DNA of 64,000 bases, from positions 1 through 64,000 of the forward strand of contig JAJYSV010000006.1 of the NCBI GenBank assembly GCA_021793405.1. The letters run 5' to 3'. The notes under the pieces were generated by a model, which saw only the letters and a list, made by a program, of their open reading frames with translations, was not told the origin of the DNA and made no database searches. Positions 25,365-35,264 of the stretch are shown in pieces (positions within the stretch are counted from its first letter, which is position 1; the number at the start of each line of letters is the position of its first letter). Made by a program: the position numbers and the translations under genes. Source of the stretch: Acidobacteriota bacterium (GTDB lineage Bacteria; Acidobacteriota; Terriglobia; Terriglobales; Acidobacteriaceae).

Positions 25365-28172
25365 ATGAACAGTTTTCACAGCCGGTCGGAATTGAAATCC
25401 GGCAACAAGACCTATGAAATTTTCAAGCTGAGCGCGCTGGAAAAGCAGGGTGTTTCGCTCGAAAGCCTGCCCTACTCGCTGCGGATTTTGCTCGAAAATC
25501 TATTGCGCCATGAAGATGGCAAGAGCGTCACCCCTGATGACATTGAGTTTCTGGCCAAGTGGGACGCGAAGACCGAACCGTCGCGGGAAATCGCTTACAT
25601 GCCGGCGCGTGTGCTAATGCAGGACTTTACTGGCGTGCCTGCCGTGGTCGATTTGGCGGCGATGCGCGATGCCATGCGCTCGCTGGGCGGCGATCCGGAG
25701 AAGATCAATCCGCTGCAGCCTGCCGAGTTGGTGATTGACCACTCGGTGCAGGTGGACCAATACGGTACCAGCGATTCGTACTCGATCAACTCGCTCCTGG
25801 AATACCAGCGCAATGTAGAGCGATATGCGTTTCTGAAATGGGGGCAGACGGCGTTCCATAACTTTTCTGCCGTGCCGCCGGGCATGGGCATCTGCCATCA
25901 GGTGAATCTGGAATATCTGGCGCGCGTCGTGTTCACCACGCAACCAAATGCGAGCGGCGTCGTGCAGGCATATCCAGACACGCTGGTCGGAACGGATTCC
26001 CACACCACCATGATTAACGGTCTGGGCGTACTCGGCTGGGGCGTCGGCGGCATCGAAGCAGAAGCGGCGATGCTGGGCCAGCCAGTTTCCATGCTAGTTC
26101 CGCAGGTGGTTGGTTTTAAGCTGGCGGGCAAGCTGCGCGAAGGCACCACAGCGACCGATCTGGTGTTGACCGTAACGGAGTTGCTGCGCAAGCATGGCGT
26201 CGTCGGGAAGTTTGTCGAGTTTTACGGTCCGGGCATCAGCGAGCTTTCGCTCGCCGACCGCGCAACGATTGGCAACATGGCGCCGGAATATGGCGCGACC
26301 TGCGGCATCTTCCCGGTGGACGCGGAGACGCTGCGCTATCTCAAGCTGACGGGACGGAGCGACGAGCAGATCGCGCTGGTAGAGGCCTACTACAAGGAGC
26401 AGGGCCTGTTCCACACGCCGAATGCGCCGGAGGCAAAGTATTCCGCGACGCTGTCGCTCGACCTGGGTACTGTGGAACCGAGCGTGGCTGGCCCGAAGCG
26501 CCCGCAGGACCGCGTGCGATTGAGCGAAGCAGGCGCGAGTTTCAAGAAGCAATTGCCTGCGCTGAAAGGGCCGAACGCGCACGCCAACAACGAGCGTCAG
26601 GTGCAACGCTGGAATGGGGAGGGTGGTCATCCCTCCGCGAATGGAAACGGCAACAACAATGCAAAGGGAGCGCCCGAGCCGGGCCATGCAAACTCTGTCC
26701 ATGACCGCTTTGGGATGGAGGTTGACAAGTATCTCGACCACGGTTCCATCGTCATCGCGGCGATTACAAGTTGCACGAACACGTCCAATCCTTCGGTGAT
26801 GTTGGCGGCGGGTCTACTGGCGAAAAAGGCGGTGGAAAAAGGATTGAAAGTTCCGCCGTGGGTGAAGAACTCGCTGGCGCCGGGTTCGCGCGTGGTCGCG
26901 GACTATTACGATAAGGCCGGGTTGACAAAGTATCTCGACGCGCTGCGGTTCAACATCGTCGGCTACGGCTGCACGACGTGCATTGGCAACTCCGGCCCGC
27001 TGCCGCCGGACGTGACGAAGGCGATTGACGATCATGGTCTGGTGGCGGTGTCTGTGCTGAGCGGCAATCGCAATTTTGAAGGCCGCATTAACTCCGATGT
27101 GCGCGCGAATTATCTGATGTCGCCGCCGCTGGTTGTGGCATACGCGCTGGCCGGACGCATCGATCATGACTTCGAACATGATCCGCTTGGAAAAGACAAG
27201 CAGGGCCAGCCAGTGTATCTGCGGGACATTTGGCCGTCGCAGCAGGAAGTGCAAAGTACGCTGGCCAGTTCGATCGACTCCGGTATGTTCCGCAAACAGT
27301 ACTCGACGGTGAGTGATGGCGACAGCAACTGGCAGAACCTGAAGTTTCCCTCCGGCAACACGTACGGCTGGGAGGCGGACTCGACCTATATTCGCAAAGC
27401 GCCGTACTTCGATGGGATGAAAGCTGCGCCCGCGGCCGTCGAGGATATCCACGGCGCGCGCGTACTGGCAGTGCTGGGCGACAGCGTGACCACGGACCAC
27501 ATTTCCCCGGCGGGCTCGATCAAACTGAATGGCCCGGCAGGGAAGTATCTTACCGAGCATGGAGTGAAACCCGCCGACTTTAACAGCTACGGGTCGCGTC
27601 GCGGCAATCATGAGGTGATGGTGCGGGGAACCTTCGCCAACGTGCGGCTGCGCAACAAGCTGGCGCCCGGCACGGAAGGCGGCGTGACGCGTCTGCTGCC
27701 GGAAGGCGAGCCGATGAGCATCTTCGACGCTTCGGTGCTGTATGCGGAGCGCAAGACGCCGCTGATCATCCTGGCGGGCAAGGAGTATGGTTCCGGATCC
27801 AGCCGCGACTGGGCGGCGAAAGGACCGAAGTTGCTGGGTGTGCGCGCGGTGATCGCGGAGTCCTTTGAGCGGATCCATCGTTCGAATCTGGTCGGCATGG
27901 GGATTTTGCCGCTGCAATTTGAAGCGGGACAGAATGCCGAATCGCTGGGACTGACCGGGGAAGAGGTCTATAACATAACGGGCGTTCAGCAAATGCTTGC
28001 AAATAAGTTCCGCGATGGACGAACAGTCATCGTGACAGCCACAAATCCAGTTGGTGACTTAAGACACGAACTTAAAGCGACGGTCCGCATCGACACACCG
28101 CAGGAAATTCTCTACTACCAGCACGGCGGAATTCTGCTGTATGTGTTGCGGCAACTGGCGGGGAAGGCGTAG
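25365..28172 (+). CDS. acnA: Aconitate hydratase A
   Basis: A 935-residue aconitase converting citrate to isocitrate through a [4Fe-4S] cluster. Cluster ligands are Cys470 ([11 protein letters not shown]), Cys536 and Cys539 ([14 protein letters not shown]). Other hallmarks are [31 protein letters not shown] and the swivel-domain [11 protein letters not shown]. The ATG at 25365 follows GGGAG; open frame further upstream is non-coding leader. The protein is about 40 residues longer than typical AcnA because of a low-complexity insert (residues about 395-445, rich in Asn, Gly, His). A strong terminator follows. Confidence 0.98.
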   Translation: MNSFHSRSELKSGNKTYEIFKLSALEKQGVSLESLPYSLRILLENLLRHEDGKSVTPDDIEFLAKWDAKTEPSREIAYMPARVLMQDFTGVPAVVDLAAMRDAMRSLGGDPEKINPLQPAELVIDHSVQVDQYGTSDSYSINSLLEYQRNVERYAFLKWGQTAFHNFSAVPPGMGICHQVNLEYLARVVFTTQPNASGVVQAYPDTLVGTDSHTTMINGLGVLGWGVGGIEAEAAMLGQPVSMLVPQVVGFKLAGKLREGTTATDLVLTVTELLRKHGVVGKFVEFYGPGISELSLADRATIGNMAPEYGATCGIFPVDAETLRYLKLTGRSDEQIALVEAYYKEQGLFHTPNAPEAKYSATLSLDLGTVEPSVAGPKRPQDRVRLSEAGASFKKQLPALKGPNAHANNERQVQRWNGEGGHPSANGNGNNNAKGAPEPGHANSVHDRFGMEVDKYLDHGSIVIAAITSCTNTSNPSVMLAAGLLAKKAVEKGLKVPPWVKNSLAPGSRVVADYYDKAGLTKYLDALRFNIVGYGCTTCIGNSGPLPPDVTKAIDDHGLVAVSVLSGNRNFEGRINSDVRANYLMSPPLVVAYALAGRIDHDFEHDPLGKDKQGQPVYLRDIWPSQQEVQSTLASSIDSGMFRKQYSTVSDGDSNWQNLKFPSGNTYGWEADSTYIRKAPYFDGMKAAPAAVEDIHGARVLAVLGDSVTTDHISPAGSIKLNGPAGKYLTEHGVKPADFNSYGSRRGNHEVMVRGTFANVRLRNKLAPGTEGGVTRLLPEGEPMSIFDASVLYAERKTPLIILAGKEYGSGSSRDWAAKGPKLLGVRAVIAESFERIHRSNLVGMGILPLQFEAGQNAESLGLTGEEVYNITGVQQMLANKFRDGRTVIVTATNPVGDLRHELKATVRIDTPQEILYYQHGGILLYVLRQLAGKA

Positions 28173-28196
28173 ACAGCATCTCAATCAAAAGACACA

Positions 28197-28222
28197 AAGG
28201 CCCGGAGCGATCCGGGCCTTTT
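28197..28222 (+). terminator. Intrinsic terminator after acnA
   Basis: AAAGGCCCGGA pairs with TCCGGGCCTTT around a GCGA tetraloop, an 11-bp stem ending in a run of U residues, 25 bases after the stop codon. Confidence 0.9.
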
Positions 28223-28257
28223 GCTATTGCCCATGAACCTCGGTATCGGACGTGCAT

Positions 28258-29034
28258 ATGCTGCCCGATCTGCTGCATGGCGCAGAGAAGAAGGTCTGGG
28301 GCGACGCTGGCGATAGGATTTTTCGAGCCAGTAACTCCCTCGCGTTGGCTGGCGTTTATGCTGGACTCTTGCTGTACGGGCTCTCGGCTGGATGGAAATT
28401 ACGGAAGGTCGCTGGCGTGGTCATATCGGGTCTAGCGGCTGCAATTTTAGGGGCGTTGTTTTTCCTGACATCGTGGATATTGTCGCATCACACGACGGCA
28501 TTTCTGACCCTAGGAATCGGCCCCGCTGCGATGTGGACCTTGAAAATGCACGTCGGCCGGTTTATGTACAAAGTGATCTATCTGTTTGGCCCTATCGCCA
28601 CATGCATTCTCTTGTTCCTGCTGGCGTGCAACCGCAAGCCGTCGAAACTCTCGAGCATGAATGCCAATGCGGGAAGGGGATTCGCAATTTTCCTAGGGGC
28701 TTTCAGCGGAAATATTGTAATTTTCTTAAAGTTTCCGCTTAAAGTTAGTTACCTGCCACCTCGAATGGTTTTCTTTCTACTCGTGGCGGGCATCAGTTTC
28801 TTGAGTTCGTCCCGGATGGGAATCGTTGCTAGCCTGTGCGGGATTATCGTTTTTAATTTCTTTTCGGTTTCCTTTACAAAACCGGATATCCCGTTGCACG
28901 CCACAGGCGCGAAACTGACGTTTAGCCCGCGGAGTGGAGTTCTTGTTGAAGGTATAAGAATATGTCTGAAGGCCAAGAGATGCGATTCGGTCCCTTGCTG
29001 GGCGAAGTATGCGCAGGAGCAACCGGAGTTATAA
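28258..29034 (+). CDS. Polytopic membrane protein of unknown function
   Basis: A protein of 258 residues with about six hydrophobic segments (for example LALAGVYAGLLLYGLSAGW, VVISGLAAAILGALFFLTSW, VIYLFGPIATCILLFLLAC, GFAIFLGAFSGNIVIFLKF, VFFLLVAGISFLSS, ASLCGIIVFNFFSVSF). The C-terminal tail has two Cys. I do not recognise the family. The ATG at 28258 or a GTG two codons earlier may be the start; neither has a good ribosome binding site. It is preceded by the acnA terminator and thus separately transcribed. Confidence 0.65.
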   Translation: MLPDLLHGAEKKVWGDAGDRIFRASNSLALAGVYAGLLLYGLSAGWKLRKVAGVVISGLAAAILGALFFLTSWILSHHTTAFLTLGIGPAAMWTLKMHVGRFMYKVIYLFGPIATCILLFLLACNRKPSKLSSMNANAGRGFAIFLGAFSGNIVIFLKFPLKVSYLPPRMVFFLLVAGISFLSSSRMGIVASLCGIIVFNFFSVSFTKPDIPLHATGAKLTFSPRSGVLVEGIRICLKAKRCDSVPCWAKYAQEQPEL

Positions 29035-29053
29035 CCCGGGTTGCGACAGTCGT

Positions 29054-29260
29054 CTAGATCCCTACGCCGTATTCCACGTTGGTGCCGTTGTCTCCCGCAT
29101 GGGAATAGAAGTCCAGAGGGGTGCGATGGTTCATTAAATAGCGGGCGCGAAGGTTCCGTCCAACGTAGAAGCCGACTGCCACCGCTCCCGTTGCAACGGA
29201 GGCCCAGCCCAGGATGCGAACCCAAGGTTTCTTCGCCAAGCATGCATTCATTTTCGTCAT
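29054..29260 (-). CDS. Small single-span membrane protein
   Basis: A 68-residue protein with one hydrophobic segment (ILGWASVATGAVAVGFYVG), a basic patch (RNLRARYLMNH) and a polar tail. GGA sits five bases before the ATG. Function unknown and no family recognised; it is convergent with the membrane protein on the other strand. Confidence 0.5.
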   Translation of the reverse strand: MTKMNACLAKKPWVRILGWASVATGAVAVGFYVGRNLRARYLMNHRTPLDFYSHAGDNGTNVEYGVGI

Positions 29261-29437
29261 TTATTCCGGCCCAACCTTCCTTTGAGGCTGCTCCTGCCTG
29301 ACCCGACATACGCTCAGACGCGTCATAAAAAAATCTTACCGCAAATCAGTTCCCAAGAAACGCTTATCGGAAAAGAATTGAAAAACTTCCATCGGTACAG
29401 ATGTGCCAATCTGGCAAATGGTTTCACGCTCAGTCTT

Positions 29438-30487
29438 CTATGGTTCCATCGGCCCGGGATATTGCTCGACACGCTGCAACAGTTCCAGCTTGCGCCCGGG
29501 CGGCAGAAAACTGGCTTCAATGGAATTCCCGGCCAGCTCGCGCAAATGTTCCAGCGTTAGACGAAACTCGGTGTGTGTCCGCCAATACTCGTCGCAAAGA
29601 TCGCTGCCAAACAGCGCCGGGTCATCGGAGTTCAGGGTTACCATCAGTCCATTTTCAAAATAATCACGGACAGGGTGGTCTTCCAAGCGGGCGCAGCAGC
29701 CGGTACGCAGATTGCTGGTGATGCAGATTTCCACGGGAATCTGCTTGATAGCCAGGGCCTCGATCAAATCTGGATCCTGTGCGGCTGTCAGCGCGTGGCC
29801 GATTCGTTCCGCGCCAATGTTCACAGCCGACCAGATGCCCTCCGGCCCCACGGTTTCTCCAGCGTGCGCGGTCAGATGGAGACCACGTTCGCGGGCTTCC
29901 GCATAGAGTTCGCGGAAGGGGTCGGCGCTGATGCGGCGTTCATCGCCGCCGATTCCGATGCCGATGATAGAAGGGGACTGCTGCCTGAGTTCCGCGGCTT
30001 TACGAAAAACGCGTGCCGCTTCTTTGGGCCCAAAATGGCGCACCGCGTCGAAGATCCAATAGAGAGAAATGCCAAATTCCCGCTCACCGCGCAGGCGTCC
30101 GCGCTCCATGCCCGCAAATAACGCCTCGAATTCTACGTGCCGCCAATAGTAGACGACGCCGACCGAGACGTAGACCTCCGCGTGGACAACTCCCTGACCG
30201 GCCAGTGTTTCCATCATTCGGTACGTAATCAGCTCGTAGTCTTCCGGCGTGCGCAGCCGCTCTGTGATGGCTTTGAAGGCCATCAGGAAGCCGGTGAAGT
30301 CTTCATAGTGGTACATTGTGCGGGCCTGGTCGAGCGTGAGCGGTGCGGCATCGTGGTGCCGGCTCAGTTGCACCAGAGTTTCCGGAGCAATGGCGCCTTC
30401 CAGGTGCAGATGCAGTTCCGCCTTGGGCAGACCGCGAATCCATGATGTCGTGTCGAACGGTTGCGCGGATTTGGCTTTGGGAGACAT
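29438..30487 (-). CDS. Adenosine deaminase-family enzyme
   Basis: A 349-residue metal-dependent amidohydrolase. Zinc ligands are His26 and His28 (AELHLHLEGA), the His in LHLTAHAGETVGPEG (with catalytic Glu nearby in that segment), and the Asp in TLNSDDPALFG. It would deaminate adenosine, adenine or a modified nucleoside such as aminodeoxyfutalosine; sequence alone does not decide. The ATG overlaps the permease stop in a TGATG arrangement without a Shine-Dalgarno, so the two are translationally coupled, suggesting the transporter supplies the substrate or exports the product. Confidence 0.93.
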   Translation of the reverse strand: MSPKAKSAQPFDTTSWIRGLPKAELHLHLEGAIAPETLVQLSRHHDAAPLTLDQARTMYHYEDFTGFLMAFKAITERLRTPEDYELITYRMMETLAGQGVVHAEVYVSVGVVYYWRHVEFEALFAGMERGRLRGEREFGISLYWIFDAVRHFGPKEAARVFRKAAELRQQSPSIIGIGIGGDERRISADPFRELYAEARERGLHLTAHAGETVGPEGIWSAVNIGAERIGHALTAAQDPDLIEALAIKQIPVEICITSNLRTGCCARLEDHPVRDYFENGLMVTLNSDDPALFGSDLCDEYWRTHTEFRLTLEHLRELAGNSIEASFLPPGRKLELLQRVEQYPGPMEP

Positions 30488-32085
30488 CAAGGGATAGGCC
30501 GTTGGGTAGACGAAAACTCGCTGCGATGACGGCTGTAAAAGAAGTAGATTAGCAGTCCGATGGCCAGCCAGACAAAGAAGCTGACCCAGGTGAGCATGGG
30601 CAGACCCAACATGAGAAGCAGACAGAAGAACACGCTGAGCAGCGGGATGACGGAGCCGCCGGGACAACGAAAGGAGCGGTGACGGTCCGGATCCTTATAG
30701 CGCAGAATGATCACGCCCGCGGAGACCAGCACAAAGGCAAAGAGAGTGCCGATGTTGGAGAGGTCGGCGAAGGTGCCAATGTCCAGCAGTCCGGCGGGAA
30801 AACCGACAAAGAAACCGGCAATCCAGGTGGCCGCGGCGGGGGTGCGGAACCGTGGATGGACGCGGCTGAACAGCGCGGGCAGCAGGCCGTCGCGCGACAT
30901 GGAGAACCATACTCGCGCCTGGCCGATCTGGAAGACCAGGATGGAGGAGATCATCCCCATCAGCGCGCCGCATAAGACGACCAACTGGGTCCAGTGCAGC
31001 ATCTGGCTGTGGTTTTCCAGGTAGAGCCGGCGCAGCGTGTTCACCACCGGCGCCGCATCCTCCATCAGCAGCGGCCAATGAATCAGGCCCGTCAGCACGA
31101 GGGCGACGCTGACGTAGAGAATGGTGGCGACGACGAGCGTGGCGATGATACCGATAGGGACATCGCGCTGCGGATTCTTGCATTCCTCGGCCGCAGTGGA
31201 AACGGAGTCGAAGCCGATATAGGTAAAGAAAATGATGGAACCGCCGGTCAGCACCCCGGACCAGCCATTGGGATAAAACGGATGCCAGTTGGAAGGGTGA
31301 ATAAAATGGGAGCCGACCACAACGAACAAAAGGACTGCGCCTATTTTCAGCAGCACCATGACGTTATTGGTTTCCGCCGATTCGCGGATGCCGCGCACCA
31401 GGACCATGGTCAACAACATCACGATGAGGAAGGCCGGGACATTGAAGCCGAAGTGCCAGCCGGATCCGTACAGTGCGTGGCCGCTCAGGTCCTGCAGTCC
31501 GCTGGGCAGATAGGCCGGAGAGATCCAGCGCAGCGCCGGGTGGATGCCAAGCCAATCCATCAGGGCCACGACGTGCGCGGCGAACCCGACGCTGACGGCC
31601 ATGTTGGAGAAGGCGTATTCCAGGATCAGGTCCCAGCCGATGATCCAGGCAACCAACTCCCCCATGATGACGTAGGTGTAGGTGTAGGCGCTGCCGGCGA
31701 TGGGGATCATGGAGGCCAGCTCTGCATAGCAGAGGCCAGTAAATCCGCAGACGATGGCCACCAGCACCAGCGAAACCGCCAGCGCGGGACCGGCGCCGGG
31801 ACGACCCAGCATAGCGGTGTGTCGCACCAGATAATCCAGCACGGGCGTGTTGAGGATAGAGGAGGTATTGAAGCGCTGCCCGGCAATGGCCGTGCCAATG
31901 ACCGTGAAGATGCCGGAGCCGATGACCGCGCCGATGCCCAGTGCGGTGAGCGACCACGGCCCAAGCGTTTTTTTCAGGCTGCACTCGGGATTTTCCGACT
32001 CCCGGATCAGCTTATCGATGGATTTCGTGGCGAAGATCTGTCTGGACAGGGCTTTGCTCCCGAAATTGCATTTCGCTCGATCCAT
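30487..32085 (-). CDS. APC-superfamily amino acid permease (cationic amino acid transporter type)
   Basis: A 532-residue transporter with roughly 12-14 membrane spans. The first, SLTALGIGAVIGSGIFTVIG, carries the Gly-rich unwound helix that binds the amino group in APC carriers. CYAELASMIPIAGSAYTYTY is another hallmark of the CAT subfamily. An extra loop between the first two spans (residues about 70-95) is common in this group. It is coupled to the downstream deaminase gene. Upstream lies a spacer with dispersed repeats. Substrate is not readable from sequence. Confidence 0.93.
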   Translation of the reverse strand: MDRAKCNFGSKALSRQIFATKSIDKLIRESENPECSLKKTLGPWSLTALGIGAVIGSGIFTVIGTAIAGQRFNTSSILNTPVLDYLVRHTAMLGRPGAGPALAVSLVLVAIVCGFTGLCYAELASMIPIAGSAYTYTYVIMGELVAWIIGWDLILEYAFSNMAVSVGFAAHVVALMDWLGIHPALRWISPAYLPSGLQDLSGHALYGSGWHFGFNVPAFLIVMLLTMVLVRGIRESAETNNVMVLLKIGAVLLFVVVGSHFIHPSNWHPFYPNGWSGVLTGGSIIFFTYIGFDSVSTAAEECKNPQRDVPIGIIATLVVATILYVSVALVLTGLIHWPLLMEDAAPVVNTLRRLYLENHSQMLHWTQLVVLCGALMGMISSILVFQIGQARVWFSMSRDGLLPALFSRVHPRFRTPAAATWIAGFFVGFPAGLLDIGTFADLSNIGTLFAFVLVSAGVIILRYKDPDRHRSFRCPGGSVIPLLSVFFCLLLMLGLPMLTWVSFFVWLAIGLLIYFFYSRHRSEFSSTQRPIP

Positions 32086-32109
32086 CCCAAAGTGATCCGG
32101 GCCGCAATA

Positions 32110-32243
32110 GCAATATTTGTGGCCCGGCGAAGAATGACGAACGCTTGGACGTTCTTACGACAGCTTCAGAATCTCCGCGTGTTCAGGAAGAATGCAAATG
32201 CACAGGTACTTCGCTCAGCTCAGAATGACAGTTCCGCTTGTGC
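32110..32243 (-). repeat. Dispersed GTCATTCTGAGC-type repeats, copies 2 and 3
   Basis: On the minus strand GTCATTCTGAGCTGAGCGAAG occupies the right part (32209-32243), and a shorter CGTCATTCTTCGCCG variant lies near 32124-32139. They resemble copy 1 at 7023. The 186 bases between the basic-protein gene and the permease hold these repeats and nothing else that I can support. Confidence 0.55.
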
Positions 32244-32271
32244 GCGACCGTACTCGATCCGCAAAAATGCT

Positions 32272-32427
32272 TTACCGTTTCGAGGCTCCGCGCGCCAGCT
32301 TCTTGACTCTCTGCTTGTTGGAGCCGCGGGGTACGGTGCGCTTTGGTTTGGGAGCGGCCTTTTTCCTCGCCGTCCGTTTTACTTTCTTGCGTTCCGCTGT
32401 ATCGGTGATTGCTTTCGTATTTGCCAT
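32272..32427 (-). CDS. Very basic 51-residue protein
   Basis: The minus strand encodes MANTKAITDTAERKKVKRTA followed by another Lys/Arg/Ala/Pro-rich stretch ending GASKR. About 40 percent of residues are Lys or Arg, with no hydrophobic core, so it is disordered and likely binds RNA or DNA. Codon use looks coding and the frame is closed by TAA. Upstream GAGAGAGA could serve as a weak ribosome binding site. It lies just downstream of the helicase gene. Resembles small histone-like or ribosome-associated basic proteins, but no family is recognised. Confidence 0.7.
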   Translation of the reverse strand: MANTKAITDTAERKKVKRTARKKAAPKPKRTVPRGSNKQRVKKLARGASKR

Positions 32428-32503
32428 TGGCTAAAGGATTCTCTCTCTCTCTTGAACTCTGTTGATTGTGCTTTGCAGCGATTGCGTCCGGATAGCGACG
32501 CCT

Positions 32504-35152
32504 CTAAACGCGCTCCAGTTGCGCAAATTTCTCCACCAGTTTTTTTACGCCGAACCGAGGAAATTGTACCGTAATCTTTGCGTTTTCCCCGTCTCCTTCG
32601 CGTTTGAACACGACTCCTTCTCCGTATTTCGGATGTCGAACACGCTGTCCGTTGCGAAATCCGGTGGTGTCTGTCGTCTCAGGAACCGGAACTTGCGGGC
32701 GAGGAAAGTTTTGTCCGCGCGCCGCAAAAAATTGTGCGATGTTATCGATCGAGCCGGCGGGAAGACCGCCAGCCACCTTGGCTCGCGCGCTGGATCTGCC
32801 GGACGCGAAGCTTTGCGGAGTCTGGTCTTCGTCCTCGTAACTCCAATGCCGCTCGCCTTCGCTGTCGCGAGCGATGCGATGCGAGTTGGGACGCGTGGTT
32901 TGCGCGGCATAACCGCCCCAGGTGTTGGCGGGGACTGGCGCGCTCAGGTCCTCAATCAAATGTGCTGGAATTTCGCCGAGGAAGCGCGAAGGAGTGGATT
33001 GCTCCGGCGCATCATTGCCGTAGCGGCGGCGAAACCGCGCCCGGGTGACCAGCAGCGCATCCATGGCGCGAGTCATGCCGACGTAGCAGAGACGGCGTTC
33101 TTCTTCGAGACCCTCCCCGCCGTTGATGGTGCGTGAATGCGGGAAAAGCCCTTCTTCCAAGCCGGCGAGGAAGACCAGCGGAAACTCCAACCCCTTGGCC
33201 GCGTGCAGCGTCATCAATGTGACGCGAGCTTGCGGGTCATACTTGTCGGTGTCACTCACCAGGGCGGCGTGATCGAGAAATTCCGTGAGTGTTTCGCCGC
33301 GCTCATGAGCGTCGCGAGCGGCATTGACAAGCTCGCGCAAATTTTCGATACGCGACTGCGACTCCGGCGTCGCTTCCTCTTCCAGCACGCGAATATAGCC
33401 GCTACGGTCGATCAGGAATTTCATCAGTTCGGGCAGCGTTGCGGCATCGCCGGGCCTGCGGAATGTATCCTCTTCCGTCGATGAAGCTGCTTGCATCGCA
33501 GATTTCAGTTCATGCGGAGAGAGCTTGTTCGTCTCCCGGCGTGCGGGTATCGGCGCGAAGGGAGAGAATTCCGCCGGGTCAAATGCCTTGGCCATGCCAA
33601 AGTCGAAGCTGGTGTCGGCATCATCGTGCGCGGCTCCACTTTCGTCTACGCTTGCCGCCTCCACGCCGGAAGCCGCGATATCCAAGGTGAGCTTCTCCGC
33701 AAAATTGGGAGTCAGCATGGCGCGCGCATCTTCGATCATGCGCCGGAAGCTTTCCAGCGATGCGACGGCGCGCGTGGACACCAGTCGCTGCGCCATAGTT
33801 TCGCGCATCGCATCCCATGTACTCGTACCGGTTTCCAACGCCAGCCGCTCGATGGTTTCCAGCGTCGTTTTGCCGATGCCGCGCGGCGGCGTGTTGATGG
33901 ACCGCTGGAGCGCAATCGAGTCGCTGGGATTCAGCACCAGTTTCAGGTAGCTGAGCATGTCTTTGATTTCCGCGCGGTCGTAGAACGAGAAGCCGCCCAC
34001 CATCGTGTACGAAATGCCGTAGCGGCGCAGCGCTTCCTCCACCAGACGCGATTGCGAGTTGGTACGATAGAGCACGGCGATGCGCGGCGGTTCGGGCTCA
34101 GTGCCCGTCTGGCGGATATATTTCTGGATGTGGTCGGCGATAAATAGCGCCTCGCCCTCGCCATCCAGGGCTTCGTAATAGCCAATTTGCGCTCCGCCCC
34201 CTCTTGAGGTCCACAACGTTTTCCCTTTGCGCTGGAGATTATTCGCAACCACGGCGCCGGCCGCTTCCAGAATCACCGGGGTAGAACGATAGTTTTGTTC
34301 CAGGCGAATGATCTTCGTCTGGGGGAAATCCTTTTCGAAATCGAGAATGTTGCGGATGTCCGCGCCGCGCCAGGAATAGATGCTCTGGTCCTCATCGCCG
34401 ACAACGCAGATATTTTGTTCTTCGCCCGCCAGCATTTTCATCAACTCGTACTGCGGACGGTTGGTATCCTGATATTCGTCGATCAGAATGTAGCGGAAAC
34501 GGCGGTTGTAATAGTTGCGGACCGCAGGCACGGCGCGCAGTAGGCGAACCGCCTCCAGCAGCAAGTCGTCGAAGTCGAGAGCATTCGCCCGCTCCAGTTC
34601 TTTGTTGTAGAGGTCGTAGAGATGGGCGATGCGCTCCGTCTTCTGGTTCGACGATTGCAGGTAAATTTCCTGCGGACCGAGCATGTGATTCTTAGCCCAG
34701 GAGATACGCGAGAGCACAATGCGTGGCGTCAATTGCTTGTCGTCGAGGCCAAGACGGCGCATCGTTTGCTTGATCAGACTCTGCTGTTCAGTTTCGTCGT
34801 AGATGACAAAATCTTTGCTGCGTCCTTTGTCGCCGATGCGCAAGGCTTCAATGTCGCGGCGCAGAACCCGCACACAGAAGGAATGGAACGTCGCCAGCAA
34901 AGGCCGCGCCAGGCTGCGATGGTCGAGCAAGCGTTCGACGCGCTCGGACATTTCCTTGGCTGCCTTATTGGTGAAGGTGACAGCCATGATCGCATCCGCG
35001 GGCACACCGCGTTCTTCGATCAGATAGGCGATGCGGTGTGTAATGACACGTGTCTTTCCCGATCCCGCGCCAGCGAGAATCAGCAGCGGACCATCGACAT
35101 TTTCAATCGCCGCCTGCTGTTGCGGATTCATATGTTCAAGCAATCGGGACAC
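32504..35152 (-). CDS. UvrD/PcrA-type ATP-dependent DNA helicase
   Basis: An 882-residue superfamily 1A helicase that unwinds DNA in repair and replication. Motifs in order: MNPQQQAAI (Q motif), LAGAGSGKTRVITHR (Walker A), AVTFTNKAAKEM (Ia), DEYQDTNRPQYELM (II), VGDEDQSIYSWRGAD (III), LEQNYRST (IV), VTLMTLHAAKGLEF (V) and EERRLCYVGMTRA (VI). The C-terminal RVRHPKYGEGVV segment is the RNA-polymerase-interacting Tudor-like domain found in PcrA. A long insert near residues 480-560 is Ala/Ser-rich. Start is a GTG with GGAG upstream. Confidence 0.97.
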   Translation of the reverse strand: MSRLLEHMNPQQQAAIENVDGPLLILAGAGSGKTRVITHRIAYLIEERGVPADAIMAVTFTNKAAKEMSERVERLLDHRSLARPLLATFHSFCVRVLRRDIEALRIGDKGRSKDFVIYDETEQQSLIKQTMRRLGLDDKQLTPRIVLSRISWAKNHMLGPQEIYLQSSNQKTERIAHLYDLYNKELERANALDFDDLLLEAVRLLRAVPAVRNYYNRRFRYILIDEYQDTNRPQYELMKMLAGEEQNICVVGDEDQSIYSWRGADIRNILDFEKDFPQTKIIRLEQNYRSTPVILEAAGAVVANNLQRKGKTLWTSRGGGAQIGYYEALDGEGEALFIADHIQKYIRQTGTEPEPPRIAVLYRTNSQSRLVEEALRRYGISYTMVGGFSFYDRAEIKDMLSYLKLVLNPSDSIALQRSINTPPRGIGKTTLETIERLALETGTSTWDAMRETMAQRLVSTRAVASLESFRRMIEDARAMLTPNFAEKLTLDIAASGVEAASVDESGAAHDDADTSFDFGMAKAFDPAEFSPFAPIPARRETNKLSPHELKSAMQAASSTEEDTFRRPGDAATLPELMKFLIDRSGYIRVLEEEATPESQSRIENLRELVNAARDAHERGETLTEFLDHAALVSDTDKYDPQARVTLMTLHAAKGLEFPLVFLAGLEEGLFPHSRTINGGEGLEEERRLCYVGMTRAMDALLVTRARFRRRYGNDAPEQSTPSRFLGEIPAHLIEDLSAPVPANTWGGYAAQTTRPNSHRIARDSEGERHWSYEDEDQTPQSFASGRSSARAKVAGGLPAGSIDNIAQFFAARGQNFPRPQVPVPETTDTTGFRNGQRVRHPKYGEGVVFKREGDGENAKITVQFPRFGVKKLVEKFAQLERV

Positions 35153-35264
35153 GAAAGTGAAGACTCCTGCGGTTGGCGAGCGCGTTTTTTATCCGCTCGC
35201 ACGAGACTCTTTCAGTGTATCGCGTGCAAGAGAGCGGCCTGGCCGCGATATCCTCAATGCTAGA

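Noticed and set aside
26814-27992. Minus-strand open frame of nearly 400 codons inside acnA
   Set aside because: GC-rich third positions of acnA remove stop codons on the antisense strand; the translation is His/Arg-rich without a fold signature.
29282-29560. A 92-codon plus-strand frame overlapping the end of the deaminase gene
   Set aside because: Most of it is antisense to the C-terminus of the deaminase and no family features appear.
30994-32574. Plus-strand frame of over 500 codons opposite the APC permease
   Set aside because: Composition is that of a reversed membrane-protein gene (His, Asp, Gln, Gly); the permease on the other strand has clear APC motifs.
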